A stretch of DNA of 64,000 nt. Origin: Bathymodiolus brooksi (taxonomy: Eukaryota; Mollusca; Bivalvia; Mytilida; Modiolidae). A program made the translations under genes and the position numbers. Within the stretch, counting starts at the first letter, position 1, and every line of letters begins with the position of its first letter. Positions 33,446-45,924 of the stretch are shown in pieces. The notes beneath the pieces are model-generated. The model was not told the origin of the DNA. It ran no database searches and saw only the letters and a list, made by a program, of their open reading frames with translations. The stretch is taken from the NCBI GenBank assembly GCA_963680875.1, contig OY804588.1, positions 80,314,829 to 80,378,828 of the forward strand, given 5' to 3'.

Positions 33446-33583
33446 ATATGGTACCGTCTTGGTCTTGATCGTATGGTGGTTGGATTTACAACTACCTATG
33501 CAATCAAAACATATCACCACTAAAGTTATGAGTTTGAATCCCGCTCAGTCGATACACCATTATGTGATAACATTTGTTAGTGA
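33446..33583 (+). mobile_element. SINE family B, 5' half
   Basis: GTCTTGATCGTATGGTGGTT through GAGTTTGAATCCCGCTCAGT. Confidence 0.7.
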
Positions 33584-33654
33584 CTAGTTTTAAATTGTAT
33601 GTATTTGTTGATCAGCGTTACCTAACGTCAGGTTCAACATTCACATGCTTGTGA

Positions 33655-33880
33655 AGTCTATCACCAATACGGCGTGAGTTCGCGCCCGGCTTTGTAAATT
33701 ACAAAAAACGGTGCACTGGACTCGCAGCCTCAAGTGATAAAGTTTACCAGTTGCTTGCCCATGGTCTGTGGTTCTCTCCGGGTACTCCGGCTTCTTCCAC
33801 CACTAAAACCGGGCGCCATGATATAGCTGAAATATTGCTGAAAGTGGCGTTAAACACCAAAAATCAATCAATCAATAAAA
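33655..33880 (+). mobile_element. SINE family C, 5'-truncated
   Basis: Starts at TCTATCACCAATACGGCGTG, keeps the B box (GAGTTCGCGCCCGG) and the full tail, ending (AATC)n. Confidence 0.8.
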
Positions 33881-34326
33881 CCTGAAAAATCGACCTCCTG
33901 TCCCGTACACATACTCTACCATATACCCGCAGGCAACTATTCAGTTCCCAGACACTTCGCCTAGATATCAAGCATTCATCTATAACATGGATCCGATCCT
34001 AGCTGTTAATCCAACTACCGTACAGTTGTCATCACGAAATCCCTTCCCCCTCCTTGATGATGTTATATCTTCCCTCATTGAACAATTTAAGTGTAAACAT
34101 GTACATTGAAATAATCATAAAAAATGTAAAAAGTAATTTTATTGGATTGTAAGTCGTGTTTTATCGCTGCAGACAAGTCTATCAGGCAATTACAAGTTAA
34201 ATTATTTTATTTTAATTCTTGTCTTATTGTTTTTTCATTATAATTGTCTGTACACGTGTCCTATATTGAAGAGATAACAGTTGAATAACATTATGTTGTT
34301 GTATTCTTCTTATGCAATACGGGGAG

Positions 34327-34565
34327 ATCACACCGGTGGTGTAATGGTTAGCATGCTTGCTTCGAAAATTGTAGATCTCGTGTTCGAGCCCAGGTCTGCT
34401 TAAACCAAAACATATAAAACTGGTATTTGTTGCTTCTCCCATAAGCCTGCAGCATTAAGGAGAAACCAAAGACTGGTTGGTTGGGAATCAGGATAATGTG
34501 TCCGAGTGGCGCGACACCTATCCGCGGATTGTTGTTTTAGTGAGCTAGCACTATAAAAATCCAAC
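34327..34565 (+). mobile_element. SINE family A, 3'-truncated
   Basis: Head CACACCGGTGGTGTAATGGT, B-box region GTGTTCGAGCCCAGG; stops at AAAATCCAACTA. Confidence 0.75.
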
Positions 34566-35907
34566 TATCTTTTATACTGTTATCCACCATTTTTATGAAC
34601 AACAAATAGAAAGATGTTTTAGTTCAGCATTTGTTTCTATCTTGATGAATATCCATCCCTGTTGTTTGGTCTTTGTTTTAGACTCCCTGAAACGTATTGG
34701 AATTCTGGCACGTACATTCTCAATAGGATATATAGTGATTTAAGGGGAATGAAACAGACACATATTTGGTCATGTGACTTTCGTTGATTGTTTCATTTCT
34801 TTACCCTTCAGTGTTTGTCAATCACTCATATCCCAATATTTAAATTCCTCTATTGTTCCAAATGAGTGGACATGACACGCAATGTACACATTTTATAAAG
34901 TTCATAATGGTGAGATGGCAGCCATATTGATAGCATTTTCAGTGACAGTATTAGCATATAGTCCGAGGACTTCAGTTGGTTTAATTTCAGCTAAGATGAA
35001 AGGATGGTGCACTCAATAGAAAATTTCTCACAAATGCAAGATGGCAGAACAACAGCAATTTGTACGTATATATAAAATGTCCCTTCAAACACAAGTCAAA
35101 ATCGTAGCTTGACGAATTAAGTACAAATTAGATTGTTAAGAAATCCCATTCTGTATAAAGAAATATTTCTACAAAACAGTATTCAATCATTGAAAGAAAT
35201 GAATTAAATTTGCATATATTAAATATGTAATTGAAACAAAACAGTAGTATTATCATACAAATTATATCATGTACGTTCATAGATTTAAGAAATAAATCAT
35301 GGAACCCAGAATGTGCTGGGAATTTTAACATGGATTGGCGGATATTAGTATTTTATCCCGAGCCAGAAGCGAGGGATAAAATGTATTATGATATATATGA
35401 CTTATTTCGATTCTGATATGTCTAAGAGTACAAATACGGTAGTATACTTTGATTGGAAGACGGTAATTTATATTTACGTTTGCGGAAAATGTCGCACACA
35501 ATTTATGCTGCCAATGGAAAAGTCAGTCACATTCACCGGCGCATGTGCTAATGAGATTATACTTATAAATATTATAATGCAATTGGTTATGTAACAAGCA
35601 GTTTTAGTGGTCAATCGTTGGTAAATTTTACGTTTTACTTTGTTGAAAACTGGGTCATATTCCTACGAGTAAACTAAATTATATAAATTTGTTATTAAAA
35701 TTTGTATTTAGGTTAAATAAAACTTTAGAGTTGATATTTTCTGTTATGATTGCATAATACATGTAGTTCATTGAATATGTTATGCATTGTTTGATTTCTA
35801 ATCGAAAAGGTTTGTAACTATGGAACGAATTTGGCGGATGTGCTATGTGAAAAGGTGAAAGGAAATGGTAAGCAAATGTCATTGTTGTAGGGATTTCTTT
35901 AGAATAG

Positions 35908-36072
35908 GAATAACCATTTTGTATTTGAAGTGTTGCCGACGGAAATCGCCGGTTTTACTGTCTGAAATATCCGTTTTCCTGGTTCCGCCATGCGTCGCCA
36001 TGTAAGCTCAATTTGCGACAGTAAGATCGACGATTTACGTCGGTAGCACTTCAAATACAATACAGTTATTCC
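35908..36072. mobile_element. Foldback MITE, ~55-bp inverted ends
   Basis: GGAATAACC...GTATTTGAAGTGTTGCCGAC at the left is mirrored by the right end (reverse complement GTATTTGAAGTGCTACCGAC), about 85% identical over 55 bp; 165 bp in total. Confidence 0.75.
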
Positions 36073-36677
36073 CTGAATCCATTTAGAGCCTTAATCACGG
36101 TTTACATATCTACTATGTTAAGTACGGTACGTGACACATCAAAATACCAGTAACGGAAGAAATCCCGCGAGACATAACTCCAAGAAATGTACGAAAATTG
36201 AAGATTCAATTAAGAATTTGACAATCTACTAATTTCATTGGAAATCCTTTAATGTCGAGAAGACAACGTCTTACATTTTCTCTTAATTGATTACCGCGAT
36301 CTTTTACATTTAGTAAATCGATTTCTGTGTCCCACTTTTATTAGCAAATTAACTATAATTATTATTGATTGCATTTCAATATCAATTGTATACCGAACGA
36401 TAATGCATTCGGAAGTTTTATACAATACCAAAAGTATATGGCAAAGCAAATGTGTGTACATAGCAAACTGGTTTTTGGGTTTTTTGTTAGATATAAGGCA
36501 GAATTAACAACGTGAAAAGAATATGGATTCTGATAAGAAAATGATAACGATGTAAATGAACATGAAAAAGATCAATCTATAAGGAAGCGAAATAATACAA
36601 AGTCAAAAGTTAAGGAGGAACGGTATGGATGCTATGTGTATTGTATTAACAAATTATGAAAAGAAAGTTTAAACGAT

Positions 36678-36838
36678 TGATTGATTTATTGTGTTTAACG
36701 CCACTTTCAGCAATATTTCAGCTATATCATGTTGACCAGTTTTAGTGGTGGCAGAAGCCGGAGTATCCGGAGAGAACCACCGCTCATGGGCAAGCAACTG
36801 GTAAACTTTATCACTTACGGCTGCGAAGATAGTCCACA
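36678..36838 (-). mobile_element. SINE family C, 3' part
   Basis: TGTGTTTAACGCCACTTTCA through GGCAAGCAACTGGTAAACTT. Confidence 0.75.
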
Positions 36839-37203
36839 ATTCCACCAATCAGCAAAAAGAACAACCAAATATTTCCCCACTCCATTGAACACAATAAGAC
36901 GACGAATATACATGTCATTGCTTCGGAGTGGCATACAAATAAGTCGGGGCAAAACCCCAACCCGGATCTCAAACGGCGATACAAACATGTTATGTTAGAA
37001 AACTATAATGAATGGGCGTTCATAGAGATATAGAGTTGATCAATTAATTACTCCCCACAACTATAAGTATTGGATTAGTAACCAACACATGTTCAATTAA
37101 GATATCATTGATTCAGACATTGTCGTGTTGTCGTTTTAACAATATCAGCATTTCAATCACCATTTTTCGTAAAATTTTCCCCATATAAATATTACGGGGT
37201 GTG

Positions 37204-37300
37204 AGAGTATTGGTGTTTAACGCCACTTTCAACAATATTTCAGTTATATTGTGGTGATCAGTTTTAATGGTGGAGGGAAGCATAGTACCCGGAGAAAACT
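37204..37300 (-). mobile_element. SINE family B, 3' fragment
   Basis: TGGTGTTTAACGCCACTTTC through GGAGAAAACTCG. Confidence 0.7.
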
Positions 37301-37689
37301 CGAATAAATATCAAGGCGGGAAAAATCTATAAAAACGAAATATTCTGTGTCGGTCGAACCATGACTCGCATTAATAATTGCAATGCGTATGCAAAGAGTC
37401 TTACAACATGTATGTGAACAAATAATGTAATTGTTGTTTATTAATCTGCACTAATGTCTGGGTCGATACCTCTGCTCATAGACTAATAGTCACCGACGAT
37501 ATCAACCGCCAAGTAGTCAATGCTTCGGCACTGACATGGATTATTAGATATATTTATATTTGAAATGCATAGATCATATATAATGCAGTTCATTAAACTA
37601 AGGTCAGTCTTCCTCAGTCACAAGCAACCTTAGCCGATTGTTTGGCTATTCCGTTTAGGCCCTTTAAATCATTTGGTTTTCCAACCTTT

Positions 37690-37745
37690 CGACTTTGAGC
37701 ATACCTGATGAAGGTTATTCTAGAAACGTGCCGTGTGCACTAAAT
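37690..37745 (+). mobile_element. Penelope-type 3' end fragment (family G)
   Basis: CATACCTGATGAAGGTTATT, then CTAGAAACG and GTGTGCACTAAA. CTGATGA and GAAAC flank a short segment, reminiscent of a hammerhead core but without a convincing helix II. Confidence 0.35.
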
Positions 37746-38041
37746 TAGTTAACTACGTTGTATTTAAGTGAAAGCGATGATAAAGACAAGAATATTATTC
37801 GTTTGACTTTCAACGTTTAAGATGTTTTGATGTAAAGTGATGGGAAATTAACTATTAGTATTTTAAAAATATCATTAAAACTGTATTAAAATCATATTAA
37901 AAACCATAAACCACAATATAATTGGTAAAACCACGTACCCTTTAAAGGTCAGTGAGTGTGTGATTGTTCGTTATAACTAAGTGAACAATTATGCAGCGTG
38001 ACCAAGCTATGTTTTTTTTTTGGGGGGGGGAGGGGGGGGGG

Positions 38042-38155
38042 TAATGGTGTTTAACGCCACTTTCAACAATTTTTCAGTTATATCGTGGCGGTCATTTTAT
38101 TGGTGGAGGAAACCGGAGTATTCTAAGCAAACCACCGACCTGCCGCAAGTATAAA
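38042..38155 (-). mobile_element. SINE family B, 3' fragment after a G-rich run
   Basis: AATGGTGTTTAACGCCACTT through ACCGACCTGCCGCAAG, preceded by a T/G homopolymer stretch at 38012-38041. Confidence 0.7.
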
Positions 38156-38954
38156 TAAATATAAGCTAGAATTGAAATAAGTCAAGGCAGCCACAACTAT
38201 AACATTTTAACACGAGTATAACATTATTTTCGTTGCATTTTTTCACTTTCTATGGCTTATGATATCTTTTTACGTAAATAAGGTAAACAATGTTGAAATC
38301 TCCAACAAGCTTATGGCCTCATGATTTATTTATTAATCAATTTATTATTATTGATTAATATTTATTGACCCTAGCACTAACCCTTAATCAGTTTATCAAT
38401 CAATCAGTATCGGACGTCATATTACAATCCCCCCCTTTTTTTCATATCCACTCAAAAGCCTCTTACATGTACACACGCTTGTATATACGCAATATATACG
38501 TAACTATTAAACCATAAATCACAACTATTATAAATAGAAATATACCCTTTTAAATGTACCTAATAGTCTATCACGGATGGACACACTTTCTGCCTCCCCC
38601 TTTTATGTACTAGTCTTTTAAATCATCATTTTATGAATGCACCGTATTTTATGTCATACAATGTAATAATGAAGTCATATCCTAAACTGATTAATTATTA
38701 GTTCACACTTCTAAATAGATTATCTAAATATGTTTTAATGTGAAATATTATATTACCTTACCATTATAAGTAATTTCTTTGATAAATAAGATTAAATATT
38801 ATTTTGTATGTGATGGTGGGAAAATCTCACCAAGTTTTCAGTTTGATTTAAATTTGTAAATAGAAGTAAAATGAACTAAATTTAATCACTGGAAAGGTCA
38901 ACATGGTTTGTGTATTATTTAGGTTTATTTGAAGTTTAACTTTATTTGATTTTT

Positions 38955-39140
38955 AACGTAAATTTTATTTAATTTGCTTTTCAGTAATTATAGAGTCTTT
39001 GCTGTTTGCTATTTACAAAAATAAATTACGAAAGTCTTTAAATATGAAAAATAAATTTTATCTAATTTGGTTTTCAGTAATTATAGGTTCTTTGCTGTGT
39101 TCCATTTACAAAAATAAATTACGAAAATATTTATATATGA
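38955..39140. repeat. Tandem duplication, ~93-bp period
   Basis: TTTTCAGTAATTATAG starts at about 38979 and 39072; both units share ATTTACAAAAATAAATTACG. Confidence 0.75.
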
Positions 39141-39328
39141 ACAAAAATGTAAATCGTTCTTTGAAAAATGCATAATGCAAACAGATCAAAAATGAGAGAA
39201 AATTATAGGTTATTTTTTTAATTAAATACCGATATATTTTTTTATTTATTTGTCATAAACTTAAAGGCAGTGCTAAGGACAGTCCTATTGGTGGTGAATA
39301 TGGGTATTTGTGGGAACAGGACAAAAGC

Positions 39329-39400
39329 TCCCCCCCCCCCCCCCCCCCCCGGACAAAAGCCCCAAGAACATAAGCCCCCGGACAAAAGCCCCCTGGCAAC
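39329..39400. repeat. Poly(C) run and short ACAAAAGCCCC repeats
   Basis: About 20 consecutive C, then repeated GGACAAAAGCCCC. Assembly errors are common at such sites. Confidence 0.8.
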
Positions 39401-39415
39401 TACAGAAATAGCTGA

Positions 39416-39680
39416 CCACAGCGATGGGTGGTCTAATGGTTAACATGCTCGCCTTGAGTAGGGCTTCGACCCCCAGTCTAGTTCAATCAATGAATATTAC
39501 ATATTAATATATGTTGCGTCTCTGGTACGCACTTGGTATTATGGAGTAAGGACAAAGATTGGTTGGATGGTATTTCTGATTGGAGCGAAATGTCTACATC
39601 TAGACTGATGTTTCAGTGCATTACCACTATAATATTTTCATCTCATCAAACATAATCTTCATCTTATTGTATCTATATTA
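39416..39680 (+). mobile_element. SINE family A, decayed
   Basis: Head GGGTGGTCTAATGGTTAACA; B box degenerate (GGGCTTCGACCCCC); tail with CATCTCATC. Confidence 0.6.
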
Positions 39681-39721
39681 AATTGCTTTCTTTGGCGATA
39701 CACTATGAGTCGCTTCTCCCC

Positions 39722-39758
<37 letters not shown>

Positions 39759-40364
39759 AACAATACAACAGACATGTAATTTTAGTTAAGACTGGTTGTT
39801 GTTTAAACTTTTTTTTAATAACATTCTACTGACTACGATTTTAATATTAGACAGCCCATTAACATGACAGTAAGACCTGTAGGCAACTCAATTTGTCCTC
39901 TTATGAAGTGTCTACATTATGTACCATCCACAAAGTAAATGCAATCCCAGTACGCATGCCCAATAATCCACAGACCTCGTGTGTCTGTCAGTTTATATTT
40001 TCCAATAATCTTGGTTTCATCTTTCCAGTCAATGGCATACATCAATATAATATACTTCAGTGATGTGATCGTTCAAACGTTTTATTGTTATATGTATACT
40101 TATGACAACACGACAAGGTTTGATTCACTGATATCTTAATTGAACATGTGCTGGCTCGAACTCGAAGGGATTGTTAAAATGTGTTCGATCTATCGGAAGT
40201 TAGAGCCACAGAGGTTCCGTAATTTCAGACAGAAGAAAATCCGATTGTGACCCGGGACAGTTTTATTGCGCTTTAATAACTGATGCACAGTACCATGGAC
40301 CTTCGTCGTAAAGAAATATTTAATCCTTTAGAAAGCTCTCAAAGACAAATTTCATTAATATAGT

Positions 40365-40515
40365 GGTGGTTAGTTAAAATTGCTGCAGGAAACTGTCAAC
40401 CGAACACAAGTCACTGATCAATTTAATCAGATAGTGTTGTATCCGTCATATTTGGAAACCGAACTAGAAATGTTAACAGTAATAGGCACACCTGATTGCA
40501 TATGTAGATGTGCAT
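40365..40515 (-). mobile_element. SINE family B, strongly decayed
   Basis: GTCACTGATCAATTTAATCA and AATAGGCACACCTGATTGCA align to the reversed family B body. Confidence 0.4.
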
Positions 40516-40526
40516 TCATCTATTAT

Positions 40527-40720
40527 GAGAACATGAGAGTAATATCACCCCTATGAGAACATGAGAGCAATATCACCCCTATGAGAACTTGAGAGCAATA
40601 TCACCCCTATGAGAACATGAGAGCAATATCACCCCTATGAGAACATGAGAGCAATATCACCCCTATGAGAACACGAGAGCAATATCACCCCTATGAGAAC
40701 ACGAGAGCAATATCACCCCT
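40527..40720. repeat. 28-bp tandem repeat, about seven copies
   Basis: Unit ATGAGAACATGAGAGCAATA plus TCACCCCT, with a few transitions (CATGAG to CACGAG in the last two). Confidence 0.92.
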
Positions 40721-42076
40721 TAAACATTCGATATCGACGTTTTTACTACACATTAAGTAAAGGTAAAACAAAAACGTGCTATAAGATTCTATTATACTAA
40801 TGTTTCAATTTAATACCATATCTCAAATGGCAGTGGATCTTTTCATTTTCACGTATATTTTATAATTCCTCTATCCCAGAAGACTTTTACCGGACTTGAC
40901 TTTATATATGTGAGTACCACGACGGGTGTCTAAAAAGACGCAAGCACCTGTGTTCACCTACTGTTTCTGTAGGAGTATTTGTTGCTCGTCTTTTTAGATT
41001 TTTGTGTTGTTTTGTGTTTCGTCTTGTGTCTTGTATGCCCAATGTTCTTAGTGTCGCTGATTGTTCATTGTTGATTGCCCCTTGGATTTTCTCTAACGTT
41101 TATTTTTTCAAAAAGTTTTATTCTATTCTGTGACCAAAAAAAAACACAAAAAAAAACCAAGCGCACTACGTCGTCATGGTGATTCACTTAAACAGTTTGT
41201 AAGACATTTCGTTTTGTTTAATCAGATAATAACCATCGCATCTTGAAGACGGTTCCTTCCACTGTATATGCTTTTCATGTTTTAATTTTTCAACCCCAAA
41301 CTATGTCCGAAGTATTCTCATCTTTAATGATCCGGCAGGATGGTGAAATAGAGCCAAATGAGTACGTGAAAAGTGTAGGACCAATAACAGAGTGCAGCAG
41401 TACGTCAAATTTCCAAAATGAGACGCGATTGTGTTGCATGGGAAATTGTAGATCTCAATTAACGAATTAAAAAAAATTATATAAGCAAAATTTGATAGCA
41501 CTTCAAACAATATTTTTTTCATTTTTTTCCAATGTAGTAGAAGACCTGAAATTTAAATTAACCTAGTAAATTTCCAAACGTTTAGTACATATGCGTAAGA
41601 ATGTTCAGTTTCAGAAGTTTGCTGAAATGAAAATTGGAAACTGATTTCTCGAGGGACTGTACTGTCTGTGTCGGTAATGAAATTAACCACACTTTATAAC
41701 TCCTTACCGCAGATACAAGCGGCAATTTGTTGATTTCATCAAGACACGCAATTCTGGAATACATCTCAAAATTACTTACGGAAACAGAATAATACTTATA
41801 GTCAAATTATTCAGAAATTTTAAACGATTTATCGGAAATTTTATTCTGTACGAAATAACTTCTGATAGTTTATAAACAGTTTTTGAAATAACACACAGCT
41901 TGATGCTAAAAGAATGTTTCACTTAGTGATTACAACTGACACATACTCAATGAATTTACTGTCTGAGGACGTCTATTATAGACTGTACTATCAGCAAATA
42001 AAACCCAAAGGCACGTTGTATAGAGTAAATTACTAATCTGGAATATCATCAATTGTATTTAATTGGATTTGGTGGT

Positions 42077-42350
42077 AGGGCTATGGTGCTTAACGCCACT
42101 TTGAACAATATTTCAGTTATATCGTGGCGGTCAGTTTTATTGGTGAAGGAAACCGGAGTACCCGGTGATAACCACCAACCTGCCTCAAGTCTCTGACAAA
42201 CTTTATAATATAATGGCGTATAGAGTACACCTCGTTATGAGCGGGAATCGAATTCACAACTTCAGTGGTAATGGACACTGATTGCATATGTACATGCAAC
42301 ATGTAGTTGTAAATCCAACTACCATACGACCACGATCGCGACGGTCCAAT
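42077..42350 (-). mobile_element. SINE family B, full length
   Basis: Minus-strand head GGACCGTCGCGATCGTGGTC, body and tail complete. Confidence 0.85.
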
Positions 42351-42539
42351 TGAGTTTGGTTTGAGATACAATGAGCTTGTGAATGTCCTTTACCCTGCAG
42401 CGTCAGGCAAACCGTTAGATTCACATGGATCGATTTGTTTTATCAACCCAGCTGTGGGCGAAGCGAACATGGTTGATACTTGTAAACATTTTGAAATCGG
42501 AAGCGGAAGTGTGAGGAGCTTAAGCCATTTGCCTGTTTT

Positions 42540-43115
42540 CGTAATTGAACATCTTTGTCGCGCCGAAGGTTCGACCATCACGAAACAAATAAAATAAAAT
42601 AATGACTTTAAAATTGTATTGAGAATTAAATTGTACGTTTCGTGCCGAAGGCATGACTGTATCATTCAAATAGAAAACAGGGTTTTACTTTCGAACTTGA
42701 AGAAGGCAGAGTTGTCATTGAAGGTTTCGTAAATGAAATAAACGTGCCGAAGGCACGAACACTACGAATACAGAAATAAAATCGTCATTCCGAAGACACA
42801 CCCGATTTGAACAAAAGAATGAATCAGCACGGCCACATTAAATGTTGCAAATGGGTCCCATGGCAACACCTTGATGGAAATTGATTCGCCCTTTATTTTC
42901 AGACAAAGAAACATTAAGTTTTCGTTCCGAAAGCATGACCATTACGAACAAAATTGCAAACGTCTTCCTGCCGAAGGCACGAAAACAGTATAGTCGGAAT
43001 GGATTCCATGGCATCACATTGCCGGAAGTTAATCGTAACAGGTATTTACCAAGCAAATTCGAACCAAAAATTCGTCATGTAATACTGATTGGCATTCATG
43101 GCGAAGGCACTAAAT
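42540..43115. repeat. Cluster of GCCGAAGGC palindromic repeats
   Basis: At least seven copies of a ~26-bp motif, consensus CGTGCCGAAGGCACGA followed by about ten bases ending ACGAA, at about 42558, 42642, 42743, 42786, 42925, 42969 and 43097. The core GTGCC-GAAG-GGCAC-like arms can form a small hairpin with a GAAG/CTTC loop. Spacing is irregular (45-140 bp). On the minus strand the motif reads F-V-M-V-x-P-S-A-R in short open frames. Nothing else in the window resembles it. Confidence 0.6.
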
Positions 43116-43404
43116 ATGCTATCAATATTAAAATGTAATAATTATGTTTTGGCAATCGGACTTTTTCGGGCCTTTCCGTCAAACAAATTTTGTCCGCTTG
43201 ATAGAATTATCCCATCTAATCTTGAAATACGAGGAAAAATCTTTAGCTAAATAAAATGAGATATTGGATACTTTGATTTAATTTATGGTTTTTTTTTAAT
43301 CGACTCCTCTCGCAGCTCTACTGCAGTTTTCTTGTTTTATCATGATTCGTTTTTTGGAGCTACCGATAACATCAAATTGAAAGAAATTATTATCGTTAAT
43401 ATCA

Positions 43405-43700
43405 TTTTGACAACTATTTTTGACAACTATTTTACCTATTTTGTTCCTGTATTTAAATACTGTTACAGTGACAGCCGGAACCTTTGAACCGTAATGAGAG
43501 CGGGAGGTTTGGCGCCTTAAAATCTGATTCAACCCACCATTTCTTTAGAAATGCCTGTACCAAGTCAGGGTCATTACGGTTTTCACAGTTTTCCGGTTGT
43601 TGACTGATTTTGTCTGTTTATATAATTATGAGTTTTGACTTTCCCTTTGTAAGATTGTTCGGAGTTCGGTAATTTTGTTATTACCTTTATTTGAGAAAAC
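43405..43700 (+). mobile_element. 3' end of the RT element (family F), second copy
   Basis: About 90% identical to 4350-4665; an extra ~27 bp (ATTTCTTTAGAAATGCCTG region) distinguishes it. No RT coding sequence upstream, as expected of a short 5'-truncated insert. Confidence 0.65.
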
Positions 43701-43861
43701 CGGGAATCGTTGTGAATGATTCCCCACTCCTATTCTCTAAATATATTAAGAAAAAAAAACTGATAACTAGATAAAAAATGTAAAAATTCAATTTCAAATA
43801 TATAAATATATATCTATGACGACATGTTGATGTAATGAAATCGAACAATATTACTGTGTGT

Positions 43862-43934
43862 GTTTTTGTTTGTTTGTTTGTTTGTTTGTTTGTTTGTTTG
43901 TTTGTTTGTTTGTTTGTTTGTTTGTTTGTTTGTT
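43862..43934. repeat. (GTTT)n microsatellite
   Basis: About 18 uninterrupted tetranucleotide units. Confidence 0.95.
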
Positions 43935-44544
43935 GTTTGCTTTGTAAGTCAATATATCTTTAAAATATCGAAGTCGTGGCATTTAGAACGTATATAGCCA
44001 TTACCTGATTGATGCAGAAGAAGAAAACTATCATGGTCAAATGGTCTCACGAAACTCTGTCACTTCTGTCTGTCAATCCAAATAAATAGATTACATTTCA
44101 TCTGCAAGAAGACACTTAATTTAGCTCTACCATCTTGTAATCTAATCTGAAGATAAGTTCCTCAAGATGACTTTTGATTTCAAGAACAGTTTCTATCGCA
44201 ACCATTTATAAATTAATCTATCTACAACATTAATAATTAAGCATAACGGCGACTCTGTTCAACTCTGTGAGGCTTCTGATGAGTTCCTATACTAGGTCAT
44301 AACATAGTCTATTACGTCAACAAAAACTAATGAATGGCTTCTGTTAAGATGTGAAATATTTCCGTTATCCGACCGGATATTACAATGCTATATGACTAAG
44401 CAAATTGCAACGGCGGATGCATTTTTTCAAAAAAAAAAAAAAAGAAAAAGATCAAGTACATGTACACGCAATATTTTACATTCACTTGAAGCCTCGTCTC
44501 TGGGGTTCGTGTTAGGCGATCTTTAATTTGGTGTGTGTGTGTTG

Positions 44545-44658
44545 TGTGGATCGTTGTTTGTCCTTTTGTACTTTTTCTGCTGGCCATTGTGTTGTATGTT
44601 CTTCGATATGCGGATTCTGATTACTCCTGTGGTATCTTCAAACTCTTCTATAATTATC
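44545..44658 (+). mobile_element. Family D, 3' fragment
   Basis: GTGGATCGTTGTTTGTCCTT through GTGGTATCTTCAAACTCTTC. Confidence 0.6.
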
Positions 44659-44991
44659 TTCTTATAAATTCACCTTCCGTAAGAAGATCTTTTACAAACT
44701 TGCTTATATTGCAAGGCTGTTTTTCCACCCTGGACACATATGTGGTCAAAATACTCGACAGTCTATGGAGACCCATCATTAGCCAACTTATATCCTGTCT
44801 ACGAGGTTTACCACACGGAGATATTTACGACAGCCCGATGATTAAAAGAAAGACGACACGGACAGTGTATTGATAATCTTAGGAAATAATTATTGTTTGT
44901 GTGTAGTCAATTTTCCGTTTGATCTTCGAAATCTGATCTGGTAGTTTTGCTTCAGGGATGAATCTTGTCAATAAAGGTCAATAAGCTTATT

Positions 44992-45176
44992 ATACAGTCA
45001 AACCTGTATTAAGATGTCATCTTTAGGACAAAGAAAAGATGGTCTTATAAGACAGGTGACCTCTTAAAAGAGGTTCAATTCATATGAAATATTCTATGAC
45101 AGAATAAGAAAAGGGTAACCTTTAAACAAAGGTGACTGCTTAATAGAGGTGACCGCATAGGTAGGTTTGACTGTAT
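44992..45176 (+). mobile_element. MITE, copy 2, TA target site
   Basis: Ends TACAGTCAAACCTGTATTAA and TAGGTTTGACTGTA are inverted repeats flanked by TA on each side, the pattern of a Tc1/mariner-type non-autonomous element. Reverse-oriented relative at 13547-13735. Confidence 0.75.
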
Positions 45177-45583
45177 ATTGGAATCGTAGTGCTGGAAGGT
45201 TTACAGAACAATAATCTGGATTTTTCTTAATTGGAACTGTCTTTTTATATTATAGGGAAAATGTTAGATTGACATGATTTTGCAAGATGAGAACAAACTG
45301 AAAATTATAATGTAGATAAGTTAAGCGCGTTTTGCACCTCGCGTGGCTACTGGGGTTCCTTTAAAACGACCGGGATCTAGTGGCCGCTAAAGTCCCATAG
45401 TGGTGTAAATGGGGCAATATTCTGAATTCTAGGTATTTCATGGCGGAACTTAATTTGAATCTCTCCAATCACTATAATGTTGTTTAAACATTGTTTACTT
45501 ATAATATATAACAGAGCATGACATCTGTATTCCCTTTATTTTGATAGTTTTAAACTTATCGTTTTCTTCACAACAACAAATGA

Positions 45584-45860
45584 GGGCCCGGGTGGCTCAA
45601 TGAGTTAGATAGTTAAATTACCTAACAACTCATTCAAGCCTATCAACAATACGGCGTGGGTTCGTGCCCGGCTTTGTAAGTTACAAAAAACGGTGCACTC
45701 GACTCACAGCCGCAAGTGTTAAAATTTACCAGTTGCTTGCACATGGTCGGTGGTTCTCTTCGGGTACTCGAGTTTATTCCACCACTAAAACTGGTTGCCA
45801 TGATATAGCTGAAATATTACTGAAAGTGGTGTAAAACACAATAAATCAAATCACAACAAC
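45584..45860 (+). mobile_element. SINE family C, full length
   Basis: Head GGGCCCGGGTGGCTCAATGA, B box GGGTTCGTGCCCGG, tail GATATAGCTGAAATATTACT. Sits just before the 58-bp satellite. Confidence 0.85.
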
Positions 45861-45924
45861 AAATCGTCATGGATAAGATTCAGGTTGTTCAGCTTAAAAC
45901 GTCTTCTCGAATTTTAGATTTTGA

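Noticed and set aside
42540..43115. CRISPR array
   Set aside because: Repeats are imperfect and unevenly spaced, and the genome is eukaryotic with introns and SINEs.
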